This document shows positions 7,957-16,796 of a stretch of 64,000 nt of DNA, piece after piece. A program made the position numbers and the translations under genes. Origin of the DNA: DATAJX01 sp964601735 (GTDB lineage: Bacteria > Pseudomonadota > Alphaproteobacteria > UBA2136 > UBA6156); assembly GCA_964601735.1 (NCBI GenBank), contig CAZROO010000001.1, positions 105,771 through 169,770 of the forward strand, written 5' to 3'. Each line of letters starts with the position of its first letter. The first letter of the stretch is position 1. The notes below the pieces were generated by a model that searched no databases, was not told where the DNA came from, and worked only from the letters and a program-made list of their open reading frames with translations.

Positions 7957-9544
7957 CGCTCGCCGCGCTCGGCTTGCGGCGGCGCATGTCGCGCAGCAAT
8001 TGGCGCACGTCCATCAGCCCGTTCCACTGCACTACGGCGGCAAAGCTCAGCGCGCCCAACCCGCCCACGGTCGCCAGCCATACCAATCGCAGGGGAATGC
8101 TCCACTCCACGTTGAACGGCACCAGCAGCTTGCCCGCCACCAGCACCACGGCCATGGCAGCACAAGCGGGCAGCAGCTTCAGCAGCGGGGCTTTCAGCTC
8201 GCTCAGCTTTAATTCCAGTACGCCTTTGCGCCGCAGCCAGCGCCACTGCAAAAAGGCGTTGGTGTAGCCGCCCAGCGCGGTACTCACCGCAATGCCTACA
8301 TGCGCTACGTCGCGGTGGCCCAGCGCAATCAGTCCAAATGCCAGTACAAAGTTGGAAATAAAATTAACCAGCAACGCCAGGCTGCTGGCCTTCACCGGTG
8401 TGCGTGGGTCCTCGCTGGCAAAAAAGGCTGGCGCGGTAATCTTGGTTAGCACGTAGGCGGGTAACCCTGCCACGTAGCCCATCATCGCCCATGCCGTGGC
8501 CTCGCTGGCCCAGCTGCTGAATTCCCCGTGATGCAGCAAGCTGCCGATCATCTCCGGCGCCAGCAAAAACAGCCATACCGTGGCGCCCCCGGCTAGCGCC
8601 AGGCAACCCTGCACCGCGCCCATAAAACTCTTGCTCGCTTCTTTGCGGTCGCCTTTACCCAGCAATACCGAAAGGTGTGGCAACAGCACGGTGGCCACCG
8701 CCACGCCAATCAGCGCCATCGGCAACTGGTAAAAGCGGTTGGCATAGGTCAGGTAGCTCACCGCGGCCTCCTGGCCGGTAAAACTGGCAACGATATTATC
8801 AATCAGCAAACTCAATTGCAGCACGCCTACGCCTACGGCGGCGGGGGCAAAACGCCACAGCATGGTTTTCACTTCGGGGTGGTGGCCGGGCTTGCCCAAA
8901 CTCACCCGCAGCCCCAGCTTATGCATCTCCCACCACATATATAAAAGCTGCGCCACGCCGCCCACCGGCATCGCCCAGGCGGCGGCATGCGCGGCATCCA
9001 TGCCCAAGGGGTGAATCCCCAGCAGCATCCCCAAAAAAGCCAGGTTCAGCAGCGCGGGCACGCTGGCATAGGCCGCAAACTTGCCCTTCACGTTGCACAA
9101 TGCGCCCATAAAGGCGCTCAGGCAAATCAGGGTGACGTAGGGGAAAGTAATCCGCCCCAGCAGCACGGTCAGGTCAAACTTCTCAGGGTCGTTTACCCAC
9201 CCCGGCACGCTCACGCTCACCAGCGCGGGCATAAACACCACGCCCGCCACCGTCAGCGCCAGCAGAATCAAAAACAGCCAGCGGAACACCACATTGGCGA
9301 ACATCGCCGCCGCCGCCTCGCCCTCGGCCTGCACGCGGGCGTAAATCGGCACAAAGGCAATGTTTAGCGCGCCTTCGCCCAGCAACCGGCGGAACAGGTT
9401 GGGCAACTGCATGGCAATAAAAAACGCGTCGCTCTGCAACCCGGCACCCAGCTTGTTGGCAATCACCAGGTCGCGCAAAAATCCCAGAAAGCGGCTGAAC
9501 ATCGTCCACACCGCCACAATCATCGAGTTCTTCAAAATCGCCAT
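7931..9544 (-). CDS. murJ: Lipid II flippase MurJ
   Basis: About 537 residues with roughly 14 membrane helices, the usual MurJ/MviN length. The N-terminus (SRFLGFLRDLVIANKLGAG, then SDAFFIAMQLPNLFRRLLGEGALNIAF in pieces) carries the family signature and conserved arginines of the central cavity. MurJ flips lipid-linked peptidoglycan precursor across the inner membrane. The ATG at 9544 is chosen over the GTG at 9550 because the AGGA ribosome site is nine bases from the ATG and only three from the GTG. It follows mutS by 11 bp on the same strand. The mutS-murJ pairing seen here suggests co-transcription. The stop overlaps the convergent SURF1-like gene. Confidence 0.93.
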   Translation of the reverse strand: MAILKNSMIVAVWTMFSRFLGFLRDLVIANKLGAGLQSDAFFIAMQLPNLFRRLLGEGALNIAFVPIYARVQAEGEAAAAMFANVVFRWLFLILLALTVAGVVFMPALVSVSVPGWVNDPEKFDLTVLLGRITFPYVTLICLSAFMGALCNVKGKFAAYASVPALLNLAFLGMLLGIHPLGMDAAHAAAWAMPVGGVAQLLYMWWEMHKLGLRVSLGKPGHHPEVKTMLWRFAPAAVGVGVLQLSLLIDNIVASFTGQEAAVSYLTYANRFYQLPMALIGVAVATVLLPHLSVLLGKGDRKEASKSFMGAVQGCLALAGGATVWLFLLAPEMIGSLLHHGEFSSWASEATAWAMMGYVAGLPAYVLTKITAPAFFASEDPRTPVKASSLALLVNFISNFVLAFGLIALGHRDVAHVGIAVSTALGGYTNAFLQWRWLRRKGVLELKLSELKAPLLKLLPACAAMAVVLVAGKLLVPFNVEWSIPLRLVWLATVGGLGALSFAAVVQWNGLMDVRQLLRDMRRRKPSAASVTFGSADS

Positions 9545-9555
9545 TACCACTTATC

Positions 9556-12156
9556 CTAACTGGCCATCTGCCTAAGTCGTGCCAATTCATCCAACGCCTC
9601 GCGCGGCGTCAATCCGTCCACATCAATCCCCATCAACCTATCCCGAATTTCATCCTTGGGGGCAGGGGCATGCGCCGCGTGCGTGAACAAACTCAAATCC
9701 CCGGCCTTCGCCACACCGTCCTGCCGTGCGCTCTTGAGCAACCCTTGCAAAATCATGTCCGCGCGCTTCACCACCGGCTGCGGTACACCCGCCAGTTTGG
9801 CCACCTGCACGCCAAAACTGCCGCCCGCCGCGCCGGGCCGTATCTCGTGGAGGAACACCATCTCGCCCTGCCACTCCTTTACGGCGGCCTGATACGGCTT
9901 TACATTCGATAGTGTCGGGCACAGGCCGGTCAGCTCATGGTAGTGCGTGGCGAACAGCGTACGGCAACCGCGCCGCGCCAAATCCTCCACACACGCCCAG
10001 GCAATCGCCAGGCCGTCATATGTCGCCGTACCGCGCCCCAATTCATCCAGAATCACCAGGCTCTTATTGGTGGCCCCATTCAGAATCGCCGCAGTCTCCA
10101 CCATTTCCACCATAAAGGTGCTCTGGCCCGCCGCCAGGTTATCCGCTGCGCCAATCCGGCTGAAAATCTTGTCCACCACGCCCAGCCGCATCGCGGCGGC
10201 AGGCACAAAGCTTCCCACCTGCGCCAGAATCACCAGCAGCGCTACCTGCCGTAAAAAAGTACTCTTCCCGGCCATATTCGGCCCGGTAATCAGCCACAGT
10301 TGGCCGTCACTCAAATCGCAGTCGTTCGGCACAAAGTCACTGACCCGTGCCGCCACCACCGGATGCCGACCCCGCTCAATATGCAAAGCGCTCCCATTTT
10401 CATAAGAGCCTTCAACCACCGGGCAAACCCACCCGCCGCCACTCGCCAGCTCGGCCAACCCGGCCAGCACATCCACCGTTGCCAGCGCCTCGGCCACGTC
10501 GAGCAACTGCACGCTCATGGCCTTTACTTCACCCACCAACTGTTCAAACAGAACAGCCTCCCGGGCCAGAGCATTGGCCCCGGCGCTGCCCAGGTCACGT
10601 TCCAGCGCCAGCAAATCCTGTGTGGTGTAACGGTGCGTGCCCACCGTGGTCTGGCGGTGCATGAAGTGCGCGGGCACCTTGCCCTCATGCTGCTTGGTCA
10701 GTTCAAAATAATAGCCCCAAATTTTATTGTAGCGCAGCTTCAGCGGAATCCCCGTCTCCTCCGTCTCCCGCGCCTCCAGCTGCTGCAACAGTTCATTGCC
10801 GTTGGCCACTAGCGCACGGAAACCATCCAGGTCCTTGTCAAACCCGTCGGCAATGAACCCGCCATCCCGCACCAGCGCCCCGGGCTCTTCAATCAACGCC
10901 ACCTGCAACAGCGACGCCATTTTCTCCAACCCGCCGAGTTTCTTCGCCCAGCCCGCAAGCCCCGCGTCACCCGCACTTGAAAGCTTCTCCATCAACTGAG
11001 GCAACTGCACCCCGGTCGCCCGCAGCACCGCCAAATCACGCGGCCCGCCCCGACCCAGCAATAACCGGCTCATGCACCGAGCCACATCGCCGGTCTGCTT
11101 CAACGCTTCACGAACCGAACTCCGCAACGCGTGACTGTTTACCAGCGCCGTTACACTCTGCTGCCGCGCATTAATGAGGCTCACCGTCGCCAGCGGTTCC
11201 GACACCCACCGCGCCAGCAACCGCGCCCCCGGCGCCGTTACGGTCTTGTCTGCCACGCCCAGCAAACTGTCTCGCCGCGACCCCTGCAAACTCTCCGTCA
11301 GTTCCAAACTGCGCCGCGTCGCAGGGTCGATGCGCAACACCGCCTTCGCCTCCACCGTCCCCGGCATGCGCAACGCCGGGAGCCTGCCCAACTGCGTCAG
11401 CTCCGCATAAGCCAGTAACGCACCCAGCGCGACACGCGCAGGCCCATCGCCGACAATCCCTTCCACCGCTGCCACGCCATACGCACGCTTGATGGCCTCC
11501 ACCGCCCGCGCAGGTTCAAACAAACTATCCTGCACACTCACCTGCCGCCGATGAACCACACCTTCCATAACCGAAAGCAACGCATCCGGCGCCACCACTT
11601 CACCGGGGGCGAGTGCCGCCACCACACCGCCCAACTCACTGGGCCGCACGGTACGCACACCCACTTCACCGGTGCTCATGTCCAGCCACGCCGCCCCGGC
11701 ATCACCGTTCTTTTCGGCACTCACTGCCACCAGGTAATTACTCTTCGAAGCCTCCAGCAGGTTATCCTCGGTCAGCGTCCCCGCCGTATAAATCCGCACC
11801 ACCTCACGCCCCACCAGCGCGCCGCTGCCCCGCGCCTTGCGGGCTTCTTCGGGGCTCTCGGTCTGCTCCACCAGCGCCACGCGGTGACCGTTCGCCACCA
11901 GCTTGCCCACATAAGCTTCGGCGGCATGGAAAGGCACCCCGCACATCGGAATCCCCGGGTCATCCGGCTTGCCGGTGCGCCGCCGTGTCAGCGTGATGCC
12001 CAGAATCTCGCTCGCCACCACCGCGTCATTGTCAAACATCTCGTAAAAATCGCCCATGCGGAACATGACAAGGCAGCCCGGATTCGCCGCGCAAATCCGC
12101 TTGTATTGCATCATCACCGGGCTGTCCGAAACCGCCACGCTACTGTACCACTTCAA
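9556..12156 (-). CDS. mutS: DNA mismatch repair protein MutS
   Basis: 866 residues, the normal length. The mismatch-binding Phe-x-Glu motif is present near the start (RMGDFYEMF). The C-terminal ATPase has Walker A GPNMAGKST at about residue 625, Walker B LVILDELGRGT and the downstream FATHYHELT switch. The longest frame starts at TTG 12156 and overlaps the nuclease gene by 17 bp; a GTG at 12138, just after the nuclease stop, is an equally credible start and would leave the mismatch-binding motif intact. MutS recognises mispairs and recruits MutL. No mutL is in the window. Likely operon: nuclease, mutS, murJ. Confidence 0.95.
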   Translation of the reverse strand: MKWYSSVAVSDSPVMMQYKRICAANPGCLVMFRMGDFYEMFDNDAVVASEILGITLTRRRTGKPDDPGIPMCGVPFHAAEAYVGKLVANGHRVALVEQTESPEEARKARGSGALVGREVVRIYTAGTLTEDNLLEASKSNYLVAVSAEKNGDAGAAWLDMSTGEVGVRTVRPSELGGVVAALAPGEVVAPDALLSVMEGVVHRRQVSVQDSLFEPARAVEAIKRAYGVAAVEGIVGDGPARVALGALLAYAELTQLGRLPALRMPGTVEAKAVLRIDPATRRSLELTESLQGSRRDSLLGVADKTVTAPGARLLARWVSEPLATVSLINARQQSVTALVNSHALRSSVREALKQTGDVARCMSRLLLGRGGPRDLAVLRATGVQLPQLMEKLSSAGDAGLAGWAKKLGGLEKMASLLQVALIEEPGALVRDGGFIADGFDKDLDGFRALVANGNELLQQLEARETEETGIPLKLRYNKIWGYYFELTKQHEGKVPAHFMHRQTTVGTHRYTTQDLLALERDLGSAGANALAREAVLFEQLVGEVKAMSVQLLDVAEALATVDVLAGLAELASGGGWVCPVVEGSYENGSALHIERGRHPVVAARVSDFVPNDCDLSDGQLWLITGPNMAGKSTFLRQVALLVILAQVGSFVPAAAMRLGVVDKIFSRIGAADNLAAGQSTFMVEMVETAAILNGATNKSLVILDELGRGTATYDGLAIAWACVEDLARRGCRTLFATHYHELTGLCPTLSNVKPYQAAVKEWQGEMVFLHEIRPGAAGGSFGVQVAKLAGVPQPVVKRADMILQGLLKSARQDGVAKAGDLSLFTHAAHAPAPKDEIRDRLMGIDVDGLTPREALDELARLRQMAS

Positions 12157-12958
12157 TCTGCGCCGGATGCGTCACGCGCATCTCCACGCCCTCAACCGGG
12201 TCGGTAAAGCCGTGCATCCGCAGTACATGCCCGGCATAAGCGGTAAGGGGGTCAATCCCCGCCGCTTTAAAATTCTTCAGGTTCTTCTTCTCGATTACTA
12301 CGGTAAAATCGGTATGGTAGTCGGGGCCGAAGTTTAAATAGATCTCCTTCCGGCCCTGGCCGGTGCTCAGCACCTTGCCCTGCACTACCTGAAAGATGCC
12401 GATATACTCAGCCGCACAGCACGTCGCCGCATCCTTCACCGCCCAACGCGGGTTGCTCCACAAGCCCCGCTTCGCCACCCGCGCTTCCTGCTCGGCCTTC
12501 AATAGCGCGTCCGGGTGCATGGCGTCGTCGGCAAAGGTGTAAACATGTGCCAGGCCTTCGTCCACCAGCTGGTAGTTCAACCAGTCGCCATTGGGCAAAT
12601 ATACGTCGGCCAGAATCCGCCCGTATTTGTCGTGCGCCTTGCGGGCAATCACCAGCTTCACGGTCTTGCCCAGCGCCAGTTGCTGCACACGGGTACGGGC
12701 ATCTTTGGCAAACGGTTCCTCGGCATTGCCATCGTGCGCCAGTTCGGGGGTATTGATATCCACAAAGCGTACGTGCTGCTCCATGCCATAAACGTCCTTC
12801 ACCACAAAGGTATCGCCGTCAATCACCTTCACCACGGGTACGTCCATATAAGTGGCGGCGGGCGGTGGCGAATCCATATGCTTGCGGGTAGCCCAGGCGG
12901 GCAAGGGCAGGCTCAACGGCACTGCCAGCAAAGCCAGAATAACGATTTTCCCCCACAT
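12140..12958 (-). CDS. Exported SNase-like (thermonuclease family) nuclease with extra C-terminal domain
   Basis: 272 residues from the ATG at 12958 (the frame extends to a TTG at 12976). An N-terminal signal sequence (MWGKIVILALLAVPLSLPLPAWA) precedes a staphylococcal-nuclease fold: VVKVIDGDTFVV, VRFVDINTPEL, AHDKYGRILADVY. These contain the Asp pair and Arg positions of the SNase active site. The last ~90 residues (YIGIFQVVQGKVLS...KEIYLNFGPDYHTDFTVVI) form a second small beta-rich region seen in some SNase-like proteins. It probably degrades nucleic acid in the periplasm. Its end overlaps the mutS start, suggesting translational coupling. Confidence 0.85.
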   Translation of the reverse strand: MWGKIVILALLAVPLSLPLPAWATRKHMDSPPPAATYMDVPVVKVIDGDTFVVKDVYGMEQHVRFVDINTPELAHDGNAEEPFAKDARTRVQQLALGKTVKLVIARKAHDKYGRILADVYLPNGDWLNYQLVDEGLAHVYTFADDAMHPDALLKAEQEARVAKRGLWSNPRWAVKDAATCCAAEYIGIFQVVQGKVLSTGQGRKEIYLNFGPDYHTDFTVVIEKKNLKNFKAAGIDPLTAYAGHVLRMHGFTDPVEGVEMRVTHPAQIEVVQ

Positions 12959-13026
12959 CGGCACGCACCCTAGCAAAAGCCAAAAGGCTTGACCACCGCC
13001 CTCTCAAAGCCCTACACCGCGGTAGC

Positions 13027-13101
13027 GTTCCTGTAGTTCAATGGATAGAACAAGGGACTCCTAAGCCCTAGATTCAGGTTCGATTCCTGACAGGAACGCC
13101 A
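13027..13101 (+). tRNA. tRNA-Arg (anticodon CCT)
   Basis: A complete cloverleaf can be drawn. Acceptor arms 13027-13033 and 13091-13097 pair perfectly. The D stem is GTTC/GAAC (13036-13039 with 13048-13051). The anticodon stem is 13053-13057 with 13065-13069 (A-G mismatch at the loop end, a position that is also unpaired in other tRNA-Arg(CCT)). The loop CTCCTAA gives anticodon CCT at 13060-13062. The T stem 13074-13078/13086-13090 closes a TTCGATT loop. Discriminator G13098 is followed by an encoded CCA at 13099-13101. It reads AGG codons. No integrase or attachment duplicate is visible beside it. Confidence 0.93.
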
Positions 13102-13129
13102 AAAGCGGCAGAGACAAAATCTCCGCCGC
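13101..13129 (-). terminator. Rho-independent terminator of the 13143-13508 gene
   Basis: Hairpin arms 13105-13114 and 13120-13129 (ten pairs, one mismatch) with a five-base loop. Reading the minus strand, it is followed by TTTT (13101-13104) and lies 14 bp past the stop of the unknown minus-strand gene. It abuts the 3' end of the plus-strand tRNA. Confidence 0.55.
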
Positions 13130-13142
13130 CCGGCATTCGCTA

Positions 13143-13508
13143 TCAGTTCATCATGGGTTGCCACGGTTTGGCACGCCTCAGAATGGCGGTAATGTCCCTG
13201 ATTCTCAACTCGATGAGTTGCATCCTGTCTTTCACCTTGGCAATCACGTCTTCCGAACATGGCACGCGTTTGGCGCATTCATGCCAGGTGACGATGATGT
13301 GCTTCTTGCCGGCGGCAAGCCCCTCTTCAAGCGCGGGGAGGGCCACGTGCCGGACGAAGGTAATCAGCTTTTCCAGAATGGTCAGTTTACGGCTGAGTTC
13401 ATCGTACTGGTCCCGGGTCATATAAGGTAGCTGACCATCAGGCCGGTAACGGGTAGGCAGGCCTTTAACTAAGTCTTCAGGTATAAAAACGTAATCTGTC
13501 CTCGTCAT
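13143..13508 (-). CDS. Unknown 121-residue protein
   Basis: No recognised domain. The N-terminal ~40 residues are polar (MTRTDYVFIPEDLVKGLP...). Two amphipathic helices follow (YDELSRKLTILEKLITFVRHV and CSEDVIAKVKDRMQLIELR), separated by a strand-like KKHIIVTWHECAKR. The helices have a coiled-coil-like leucine/isoleucine spacing. There is no signal peptide or membrane segment. It is bounded by its own terminator, next to tRNA-Arg, with a 123-bp gap upstream. Its location beside a tRNA would fit an acquired gene, but there is no other sign of a mobile element. Confidence 0.55.
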   Translation of the reverse strand: MTRTDYVFIPEDLVKGLPTRYRPDGQLPYMTRDQYDELSRKLTILEKLITFVRHVALPALEEGLAAGKKHIIVTWHECAKRVPCSEDVIAKVKDRMQLIELRIRDITAILRRAKPWQPMMN

Positions 13509-13631
13509 TTGGGTGGATCCCCCAATTTCGCTCCCTAAAAGCGTCCCGAACGGGAAGGTTGATTAACGGCGCAAAAATGGAGCTATCCGGTGCCCCCGTC
13601 AAGTCCCGGCCCCAATCTATGCCTAAGAGAG

Positions 13632-14516
13632 TTACTTCAGCTTGCCCGAGCGCTTGATGGCGTCCGTCGCCTGCGCCTTGGTGTAGTTGCGCGGAATCGC
13701 CAGCTTTTCGCGTTCCTTGATGTTGTGGATGTTCTTGCCGATGGCCTTGCGGTTGGCGCTGTAAATCAGCGGCCACAACTTGCTGTTGCCATAAACGCCG
13801 GGCTGGGCCGCAATCGTGGCCAGCGAGTCTCCTTTTTGAACCTGGTACTGCGTCACCTTGCCGTGGGCGTCGAATTTCAAATAGCGAGGGTCGTCATGCA
13901 AATCTCCGGCCATCTTGGCGCCATGCGCCGGGCCGGTCACGGTGCCGCCTGCCACTTTCTCGCCGCCGTCGTCGTCAGCAATGCTGCCCAGCTGGCGCTG
14001 GCCGCGCCAGCCGTAGTCGAAGTCGCCGGGGCGGCTGGTGCCCAAACGGTTGTCCGGGGCCGCGCCAATCGCATCCTTGCGCCAGTCGTTGTTGGCCGCG
14101 CCAACCTTGGTTTGCTTGCGCACGGTGGCTTCATAGCCGTCCATCCCTGTGCTGGCCATGCCGGGGCCCTGGTCGGGGTCGCCGATCACCACATTCTGGC
14201 CGGTGTCGTAGTTCTGGCCGCCATAGTCGTCGGCGGGGCGCATCACTTTGCTGGCGCTGCCGGTCAGGTAGGTTTCCGGCTGCAAATCGTCGCGGGTGTA
14301 ATAGTTGCTCCATTGGTTGGAGGCATGCGGGTCGTAATACGGCACGTCCACCATCTTGGGCGGCAGCAGGTGGCGCGGCGCCACGCGGGCCTTCTGGTCT
14401 TCGCGGAAAGTGAACATGTTGTCCACCCATTCAAACATTCCGGCATGGGCGCTTTGCGCACCCAATAAACTCATCGCTCCAACAAGCGTCAGCGTGCCTA
14501 GACGTAACCGCATCAT
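13632..14516 (-). CDS. Exported LysM-domain protein
   Basis: 294 residues with a signal peptide (MMRLRLGTLTLVGAMSLLGAQSAHA; the second Met at 14513 may be the true start). The middle is polar and Gly/Asp-rich. Residues ~222-275 are a LysM domain: VTQYQVQKGDSLATIAAQPGVYGNS, then LWPLIYSANRKAIGKN and a closing LAIP. LysM binds peptidoglycan glycans, so the protein is likely attached to the cell wall in the periplasm. It is divergent from the solute-binding protein gene, with only 16 bp between the two chosen starts, which leaves no separate promoter space. Confidence 0.82.
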   Translation of the reverse strand: MMRLRLGTLTLVGAMSLLGAQSAHAGMFEWVDNMFTFREDQKARVAPRHLLPPKMVDVPYYDPHASNQWSNYYTRDDLQPETYLTGSASKVMRPADDYGGQNYDTGQNVVIGDPDQGPGMASTGMDGYEATVRKQTKVGAANNDWRKDAIGAAPDNRLGTSRPGDFDYGWRGQRQLGSIADDDGGEKVAGGTVTGPAHGAKMAGDLHDDPRYLKFDAHGKVTQYQVQKGDSLATIAAQPGVYGNSKLWPLIYSANRKAIGKNIHNIKEREKLAIPRNYTKAQATDAIKRSGKLK

Positions 14517-14532
14517 GCCGTATCATAGGGCA

Positions 14533-16008
14533 ATGAATGCCCCGCGCCACGCCATCGCCCTTTTTCTGGCCATTTTCACGATATTTTTCACGGGCCCTGT
14601 GGCGGCCCAACCACCATCGGCCCCGGTAATCTCCGGACCCATGCGCATTGCGGTCTCATCGGCCCCCAAAACCCTCAGTCCCAGCCTGGCCACCGATGCC
14701 GCCGCCGCCCGCCTGCTGCAACTGACGCACCCTGCGCTGCTCGCCCAAACCCCCGGTGGCACGGCGCCGCTGGTCGCCACCGCCTGTGCCTGGCAAAACA
14801 ACCTCACCTACGCCTGCCAACTTCCCACCGGCACCACCTACAGCGACGGCACCCCGCTCACCGCCGGTACCGTCGCCGACTGGCTGCACCACGTCCAGCA
14901 CACCAACCAAAGCCCGCTCTCGGCACTGCTGGGCGGCATCACCATCGCTGCGCAAAACAACAACGTTACCTTCACCCTGCAAAAATCCATGCCCGGCCTG
15001 CCGGAAGCCATCGCCCAGGTGCCGCTGGCCAACCCCGCCAACCAAACCGCCGGGGCAGGGGCCTATAAACTGGGAACGCCGGACGCCCAGGGCAACGTCA
15101 CCCTCACGCCAATCAATCCCCACCAACCAGCGCTGCAATTCCTCGTGGTGGCCGACCCCACCACCCGCCTGCTCAAACTGCAAAAGGGTGAGGTTGACGT
15201 GCTGCAGAACGACCTCCCCCCCGAGCTGGTGAAATACGCGCAGGAAAAGAAATTCAACGTCCAAAGTATCCCCGGCAGTAGCTATACTTACATCGCTTAT
15301 AACTTCCGGAACGCCGACCTCGCCAATCCCCAATGGCGCGCCGCGCTGGCCATGAGCACTAACCGCGCCGCCCTGCGCAACCGGCTCCTCGGCGGCCAGG
15401 CCCAACCGGCGGGCTCGCTGCTGCCGCCCGGCGGCCCCGCCACCTGGGAAGCTCCCGAAGAACAATACGACCCCCGCACCGTCGCCGACACCCTCGACGA
15501 ATCCCTCCTGCCCGACGGCGAAGGTACCCGTGTCGCCTTCACTCTCACCACCAGCACCGACCCCACCGCCCAGCGCATTGCTCAAGTCCTCCAGCAGCAG
15601 TGGGCGCAAATCGGGGTCAAGCTCACCATCCGCCCGGTCGAGTGGGCCGCGCTCTACGACGCCATCCGCGCGGGCCGTTTCGATATGGTGCTGCTTACCT
15701 GGACCGGCCTGCAGAATCCCGATTTTCTCTACAATGTCTTCGACGGCAGCCAGCTTCCGCCGCGCGGTTTCAACCGCGGCCATGTGAATGACGACGCCCT
15801 TAACCAAACGCTCGATGCTTTGCACAACGCCCCAACGGCAGGGCAGCAAGCCCAACTCGCCATCGCCGCGCAAAAGCAAATCGCGGCGCTGCGCCCCTAC
15901 CTGCCGCTGTTCCGTCGCAACCAAACCCTCATCACGTCACCAAAAATCACCGGCTGCACCATCAATATGCAAGGCAACTACCAGGGCCTCACCACCTGCC
16001 GCAAGTAG
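14533..16008 (+). CDS. ABC transporter solute-binding protein, peptide/oligopeptide family (SBP_bac_5)
   Basis: 491 residues from the ATG at 14533, giving a standard signal peptide (MNAPRHAIALFLAIFTIFFTGPVAA); an ATG at 14515 would add six residues. The order of motifs fits the DppA/OppA-type family: GPMRIAVSSAPKTLSPSLAT at the mature N-terminus, YSDGTPLTAGTVADWLHHV in the first third, YIAYNFRNADLANPQWRAALAM in the middle, and RFDMVLLTWTGLQNPDFLYNVF near the end. It would capture peptides or similar solutes in the periplasm for an ABC importer. No permease or ATPase genes are adjacent, so it is an orphan here. A dispersed repeat follows the stop. Confidence 0.85.
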   Translation: MNAPRHAIALFLAIFTIFFTGPVAAQPPSAPVISGPMRIAVSSAPKTLSPSLATDAAAARLLQLTHPALLAQTPGGTAPLVATACAWQNNLTYACQLPTGTTYSDGTPLTAGTVADWLHHVQHTNQSPLSALLGGITIAAQNNNVTFTLQKSMPGLPEAIAQVPLANPANQTAGAGAYKLGTPDAQGNVTLTPINPHQPALQFLVVADPTTRLLKLQKGEVDVLQNDLPPELVKYAQEKKFNVQSIPGSSYTYIAYNFRNADLANPQWRAALAMSTNRAALRNRLLGGQAQPAGSLLPPGGPATWEAPEEQYDPRTVADTLDESLLPDGEGTRVAFTLTTSTDPTAQRIAQVLQQQWAQIGVKLTIRPVEWAALYDAIRAGRFDMVLLTWTGLQNPDFLYNVFDGSQLPPRGFNRGHVNDDALNQTLDALHNAPTAGQQAQLAIAAQKQIAALRPYLPLFRRNQTLITSPKITGCTINMQGNYQGLTTCRK

Positions 16009-16013
16009 TCACT

Positions 16014-16064
16014 GTCATGCCGACGAAGGTCGGCATCCACGATAATGCGCCCGAAGGGCTCAAA
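16014..16064. repeat. Dispersed palindromic repeat, copy 1
   Basis: A REP-like element: GTCATGCCGACGAAGGTCGGCAT forms a hairpin (given in part; arms ATGCCGAC/GTCGGCAT) followed by ATCCACGATAA and a second small hairpin region ending CTCAAA. Related copies are at 17722, 21435, 22784 and 22893. It sits between a gene end and the infC terminator. Confidence 0.75.
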
Positions 16065-16067
16065 ACA

Positions 16068-16096
16068 AAAAAGAAACCCGCCGGTAACGGCGGGCT
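16068..16096 (-). terminator. Rho-independent terminator of infC
   Basis: Perfect 7-bp stem CCCGCCG/CGGCGGG (16077-16083 with 16088-16094), a four-base loop, and a T-rich tail on the minus strand (complement of 16066-16076). It lies just past the infC stop at 16100. Confidence 0.85.
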
Positions 16097-16099
16097 CGA

Positions 16100-16672
16100 C
16101 TATTTACTTTCAGTAGGCTTCTTCCCGCCCTTTTTATCCGGCGAAAGAACAAGATTCATAAACCGCCCCTCAAGCCCACTGCGGAAATCCACCTTCGCCA
16201 CATCCGCCGTATCCTGAATAAGACGGTCAATCATCTGGGCGCCCAAATCGCTGTGGGTTACTTCGCGGCCGCGGAAACGTAAGTTAATCTTGGCCTTGTT
16301 GCCGTCGGCCAAAAACTCGCGGACTTTCTTGAGCTTGATCTGGTAATCGTGCTCCTCGGTGCCGGGGCGGATGCTCATTTCCTTGACCTCGACAATGTGC
16401 TGGTTGCGGCGGGCCTCGGCCTTGCGCTTCTGTTCCTGGAAGCGGAACTTGCCGTAGTCCAGAATCTTGCAAATCGGCGGGCTCACATTAGGGCTGATTT
16501 CAACCAAGTCCAAACCCACGCTTTGCGCCTTCATCAGCGCGTCGCGGCTGGTCATGATACCGAAATTCTCCCCATTGGGGCCAATCACGCGCACATTGGG
16601 TACACGAATGTCGTTGTTAATCCGGTGTTCATTCTGCCGGTTACGCTCCGGCGTGCCGCGAAATCGGCCGAT
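16100..16672 (-). CDS. infC: Translation initiation factor IF-3, apparent ATC start
   Basis: 190 residues from the ATC codon at 16672-16670, matching the ~180-residue size of IF3. The N-domain opens EHRINNDIRVPNVRVIG. The C-domain carries KEMSIRPGTEEHDYQIKL and KINLRFRGRE. The ATC is placed eight bases after a strong AAGGAAGGA ribosome site, and there is no ATG/GTG/TTG at that spacing. In-frame extension to 16813 gives a non-homologous leader. Rare AUU/AUC starts in infC are known to allow IF3 to repress its own translation, because IF3 discriminates against them. The gene is separated from thrS by two small genes on the same strand, unlike the compact thrS-infC-rpmI-rplT operon of E. coli; rpmI and rplT are not downstream. 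Confidence 0.93.
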   Translation of the reverse strand: MGRFRGTPERNRQNEHRINNDIRVPNVRVIGPNGENFGIMTSRDALMKAQSVGLDLVEISPNVSPPICKILDYGKFRFQEQKRKAEARRNQHIVEVKEMSIRPGTEEHDYQIKLKKVREFLADGNKAKINLRFRGREVTHSDLGAQMIDRLIQDTADVAKVDFRSGLEGRFMNLVLSPDKKGGKKPTESK

Positions 16673-16744
16673 GGTTAGAGTCCTTCCTTGATGATCATGA
16701 ACTCTGTATGTAGCAGAACCGCGCAAAAAAACAAGGCAACAAAC

Positions 16745-16770
16745 AAAAAAGACGGGCCCTCGGGCCCGTC
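16745..16770 (-). terminator. Rho-independent terminator of the 16797-16997 small gene
   Basis: Perfect 9-bp stem GACGGGCCC/GGGCCCGTC (16751-16759 with 16762-16770) followed on the minus strand by six T (16745-16750). It separates the small gene from infC, so infC needs its own promoter in the ~70 bp between this and 16672. Confidence 0.88.
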
Positions 16771-16796
16771 TCTCGCTATGCGGCACCGTGCTTTGA

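Noticed and set aside
13027..13600. Genomic island inserted at tRNA-Arg
   Set aside because: There is no integrase, no repeated tRNA 3' end and no composition break. Only one unknown gene lies beside the tRNA.
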